From Prochlorococcus sp. AG-402-I20 (GTDB lineage: Bacteria > Cyanobacteriota > Cyanobacteriia > PCC-6307 > Cyanobiaceae): a DNA stretch of 58,516 nucleotides. Shown here one piece after another: positions 56,354-58,516 of this stretch. The notes under the pieces were generated by a model. It searched no databases and was not told the origin of the DNA. It saw only the letters and a list, made by a program, of their open reading frames with translations. The stretch's first letter is position 1. The number at the start of each line of letters is the position of its first letter. The position numbers were made by a program, and so were the translations under genes. The stretch covers positions 1 to 58,516 of the forward strand of contig QCHY01000009.1 of NCBI GenBank assembly GCA_003216975.1, in the 5' to 3' direction.

Positions 56354-57514
56354 TTACGCAGCCAAATGCCAAGACAACTGATGATTACAAGAATTCATTT
56401 TCCATCGAAGTAAAGACTGAATATTTTTTCCAATAAAAAAAGATTTTGAAGTCATTTTGCTCTGACTTAATACCATACGTGGAGCAATTGTTGCCATCCA
56501 AATAGCAGCAGAAGGATCATTAATCCATTTAGCTATTTTTTTGCATGCATCTAGTAAAGGCAAAGTGGATCCTGCAATGGTTTGATTGGGAAGTCTGCAT
56601 AAACCATTTTCTACTGTTATCAAGCGTTTATCCCAATGAAACGATCCATCTCCTAAGCCATAAGCTGATATTGCATCACTAACTAAAACAATTTGCTTTG
56701 GTGCAAGTATCTTTAGAAGCCTAATCATTTCTGCATGAACATGAACACCATCAGCAATCAGTCCGAGGAAGACATCATCTCTTCTTGAAGCCGCTCCGAT
56801 AGGTCCAATAGCTCGATGATGTAAACCTTTCATTGCATTAAAAGTATGCGTAACCATGGTCACTCCATTATTAAAAGCATTCATCGCCGAATCAAAATCA
56901 GCTGAAGAATGTCCTAGTGAAACCACGATATTTAATTCTCTTAGCCGAGAAATGACATCCAAAGAACCTTTTAATTCTGGAGCCAATGTCATTAATGCTA
57001 TGTCGTCTTCAAATCCCTTTATTCTCTCATTTAAGGCAGCAATACTTGGCTTACAAATACTTTCTTTATCATGTGCTCCAGAATATGATTTGCATAAAAA
57101 AGGTCCTTCCATATGAGCACCAAGAAGGCAACATCTATTTTTCGAAGTATGTTTTTTGGCTTCCTTTAAGACTTTCATTCCTGATTGGAATTGATCTATT
57201 GAACAACTAACAAAAGTTGGACAAATTCCTTCCACTCCATCAAGCCAAAGTCGATCAAGCAATGCTAATAATTTAGGTATTTTATTAAAAGTTAAATCTG
57301 TAAATGAGATCCCTAAACCTCCATTTATTTGAAGATCAATCGCTCTTGGACTTAGCCAATCACCACACCAATCTTCGTCATAAAGTGATTTTCTATTGGG
57401 ACTTTTATCAATCGATAGAATAATTCCATGTTCATCTAAAACCAGTGAGAATAAAGTATTTTCATCTTCGCTTTTATCTGGTTGAGGTAATTTAATGTTT
57501 ATAATTTTTCTCAT
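56354..57514 (-). CDS. nagA: N-acetylglucosamine-6-phosphate deacetylase
   Basis: Deacetylates GlcNAc-6-P; amidohydrolase superfamily. The 386-residue protein has the metal-site DLQINGGLGISF, GAHMEGPFL, SLGHSSADFDSA, THTFNAMKGLHHR, GLIADGVHVH and VSDAISAYGLGDG. These are NagA signatures. It probably serves amino-sugar or peptidoglycan recycling (inferred). No nagB lies in the window. Start ATG 57514; divergent from purE by 79 bases. Confidence 0.93.
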   Translation of the reverse strand: MRKIINIKLPQPDKSEDENTLFSLVLDEHGIILSIDKSPNRKSLYDEDWCGDWLSPRAIDLQINGGLGISFTDLTFNKIPKLLALLDRLWLDGVEGICPTFVSCSIDQFQSGMKVLKEAKKHTSKNRCCLLGAHMEGPFLCKSYSGAHDKESICKPSIAALNERIKGFEDDIALMTLAPELKGSLDVISRLRELNIVVSLGHSSADFDSAMNAFNNGVTMVTHTFNAMKGLHHRAIGPIGAASRRDDVFLGLIADGVHVHAEMIRLLKILAPKQIVLVSDAISAYGLGDGSFHWDKRLITVENGLCRLPNQTIAGSTLPLLDACKKIAKWINDPSAAIWMATIAPRMVLSQSKMTSKSFFIGKNIQSLLRWKMNSCNHQLSWHLAA

Positions 57515-57593
57515 TTCTTAAAAACTAAAAATAATTAATGCAGAATTCATAAATAATTGGCATTATTAAGAATGAGATTTATAAAATTGAGAA

Positions 57594-58133
57594 TTGTCTT
57601 TAACTGAAGCTAATACATTTAAGGAAGTGGCAGTAGTAATGGGTAGTGATTCAGATCTCAAAACTCTTCAGCCTGCGGTTGCAATTCTAGATCAATTTGG
57701 CATATCTAATGAAGTAAGGATCTTATCTGCTCATAGAACTCCAAAAGAAATGATGGATTTTGCTCAAATGGCAGAATCAAATGGTTTTGGAGTCATAATT
57801 GCGGGGGCTGGAGGCGCTGCTCATTTACCTGGAATGATCGCATCGCTTACGACCCTTCCAGTGATAGGAGTTCCCGTAAAAAGCAAGGCGCTTTCAGGAA
57901 TAGATTCTATGTATTCCATATTACAAATGCCCTCAGGCATCCCAGTAGCAACGGTTGCCATTGAAGGAGGCCTAAATGCTGGCCTTTTAGCTACTCAAAT
58001 TTTGGCAGTTAACAATACTGAATTAACAAATAAATTAAAAATCTACAGATCTGAGCTTCACGACCTTGTCGTAAAAAAAGATCAAAGACTTAAAGATATT
58101 GGAGCTAAAACTTATCTAGAAAAAATGTCATGA
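57594..58133 (+). CDS. purE: N5-carboxyaminoimidazole ribonucleotide mutase (PurE)
   Basis: Rearranges N5-CAIR to CAIR in purine synthesis (class I). The 179-residue protein has VVMGSDSDLKTLQPAV, LSAHRTPKEMMDFA and IIAGAGGAAHLPGMIASLTTLPVIGVPV, the mutase hallmarks. TTG start at 57594 has no clear competitor; a later start would cut the first strand. Convergent with cysC, 24 bases apart. Confidence 0.96.
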   Translation: MSLTEANTFKEVAVVMGSDSDLKTLQPAVAILDQFGISNEVRILSAHRTPKEMMDFAQMAESNGFGVIIAGAGGAAHLPGMIASLTTLPVIGVPVKSKALSGIDSMYSILQMPSGIPVATVAIEGGLNAGLLATQILAVNNTELTNKLKIYRSELHDLVVKKDQRLKDIGAKTYLEKMS

Positions 58134-58157
58134 ACATGAAATTCATTACTAAATTTA

Positions 58158-58516
58158 CTAAGAAATTTTTGAAATAATCTTTTTCTTCAAAAGCAAGTTA
58201 GTAACTATGTCTACACATTTATCAATCTCTAGATTTCCAGTATCAATTTTCAATTCTGGAGACTGAGGATCTTCATAAGGACTTGAGATTCCAGTAAAAT
58301 CTTTGATTTCTCCATTTCTTGCCTTGGCATAAAGTCCTTTTGTATCTCTTGTTTCACAAACCCCTAAATCAGCTGAACAATATATTTCTATAAAATCATT
58401 TTCTCCAACTAATGATCTTGCATTATCGCGATCGGCTCTAAATGGTGATACGAATGCAGTTAAAACAATTATTCCAGCGTCAAGAAACAATTTCGAGACT
58501 TCGCCAATTCTTCTAA
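58158..58516 (-). CDS. cysC: Adenylylsulfate kinase CysC (5' part cut by the window edge)
   Basis: Phosphorylates adenosine phosphosulfate to PAPS in sulfate assimilation. The visible C-terminal part reads RRIGEVSKLFLDAGIIVLTAFVSPFRADRD and continues FIEIYCSADLGVCETRDTKGLYAKARNGEIKDFTGISSPYE, diagnostic for APS kinase. The N-terminal P-loop lies beyond the right edge, so this is partial. Stop at 58158-58160, sharing its terminal region with convergent purE. Confidence 0.94.
   Translation of the reverse strand, partial: RRIGEVSKLFLDAGIIVLTAFVSPFRADRDNARSLVGENDFIEIYCSADLGVCETRDTKGLYAKARNGEIKDFTGISSPYEDPQSPELKIDTGNLEIDKCVDIVTNLLLKKKIISKIS

Overview
The window is a dense, AT-rich stretch of core chromosome. 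Gene content points to a marine picocyanobacterium, most likely Prochlorococcus (inferred). It carries oxygenic-phototroph genes (ndhH, chlM, phylloquinone biosynthesis, CP12, hemB), bicarbonate transporters of the BicA/SbtA type, very short intergenic gaps, compact proteins and picocyanobacterial small proteins. I see no IS element, prophage, CRISPR array, tRNA or rRNA gene. The exact strain cannot be told from the sequence alone.

Layout. 1-4.6 kb: an interrupted small reading frame, an aspartoacylase-family gene, a Xi-class-like GST, a DUF2301 membrane protein, a short CP12, a strong bidirectional terminator, a small conserved protein and obgE. 4.7-9.5 kb (minus strand): mutS2, a VOC protein, hemB and a J-domain protein. 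9.7-12.7 kb: a bicarbonate-uptake cluster bicA-sbtA-sbtB. 12.7-20.2 kb: a thioredoxin-reductase-like flavoprotein without a recognisable NADPH site, a small protein coupled to an ABC1 kinase, enolase and a second-type ClpB. 20.3-23.8 kb: the classical secE-nusG-rplK-rplA-rplJ-rplL block with structured leaders and a strong terminator. 23.8-33.6 kb: rnhA, pyrD, a CobD-like PLP enzyme, murG, an exported orphan, pgk, a YlqF-type GTPase, a RluD-type pseudouridine synthase and a fused double ABC ATPase. 33.6-42.1 kb: RSH (spoT), a DUF2062 protein, mnmE, nadC, argS and a HisC-like aminotransferase. 42.2-46.4 kb: trpG/pabA, dgkA, ybeY, a DUF3285 protein, prfB with a programmed +1 frameshift, glutaredoxin and gshB. 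46.4-51.5 kb: a phylloquinone cluster menF / menA-menC-menE / probable DHNA-CoA thioesterase. 51.5-58.5 kb: ndhH, rsmH, a cysteine desulfurase, a NarL-type response regulator, chlM, nagA, purE and the end of cysC, cut by the window edge.

How the genes work together. The main functional groups are carbon supply (bicA, sbtA, sbtB, with CP12 and pgk tied to the Calvin cycle and eno to lower glycolysis), translation (ribosomal proteins, nusG, obgE, the YlqF GTPase, rluD, mnmE, ybeY, rsmH, prfB, argS), tetrapyrrole/chlorophyll synthesis (hemB, chlM), quinone synthesis (men genes) and thiol metabolism (gshB, grx, GST, the TrxR-like protein). Most genes are ordinary housekeeping. The observations most worth a second look are the TrxR-like protein without an NADPH motif, SbtB without its C-terminal cysteine loop, the prfB frameshift site behind a hairpin, the in-frame stop in the first small gene, and the rplL terminator that abuts the rnhA start codon. 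I found no convincing new multi-gene system.
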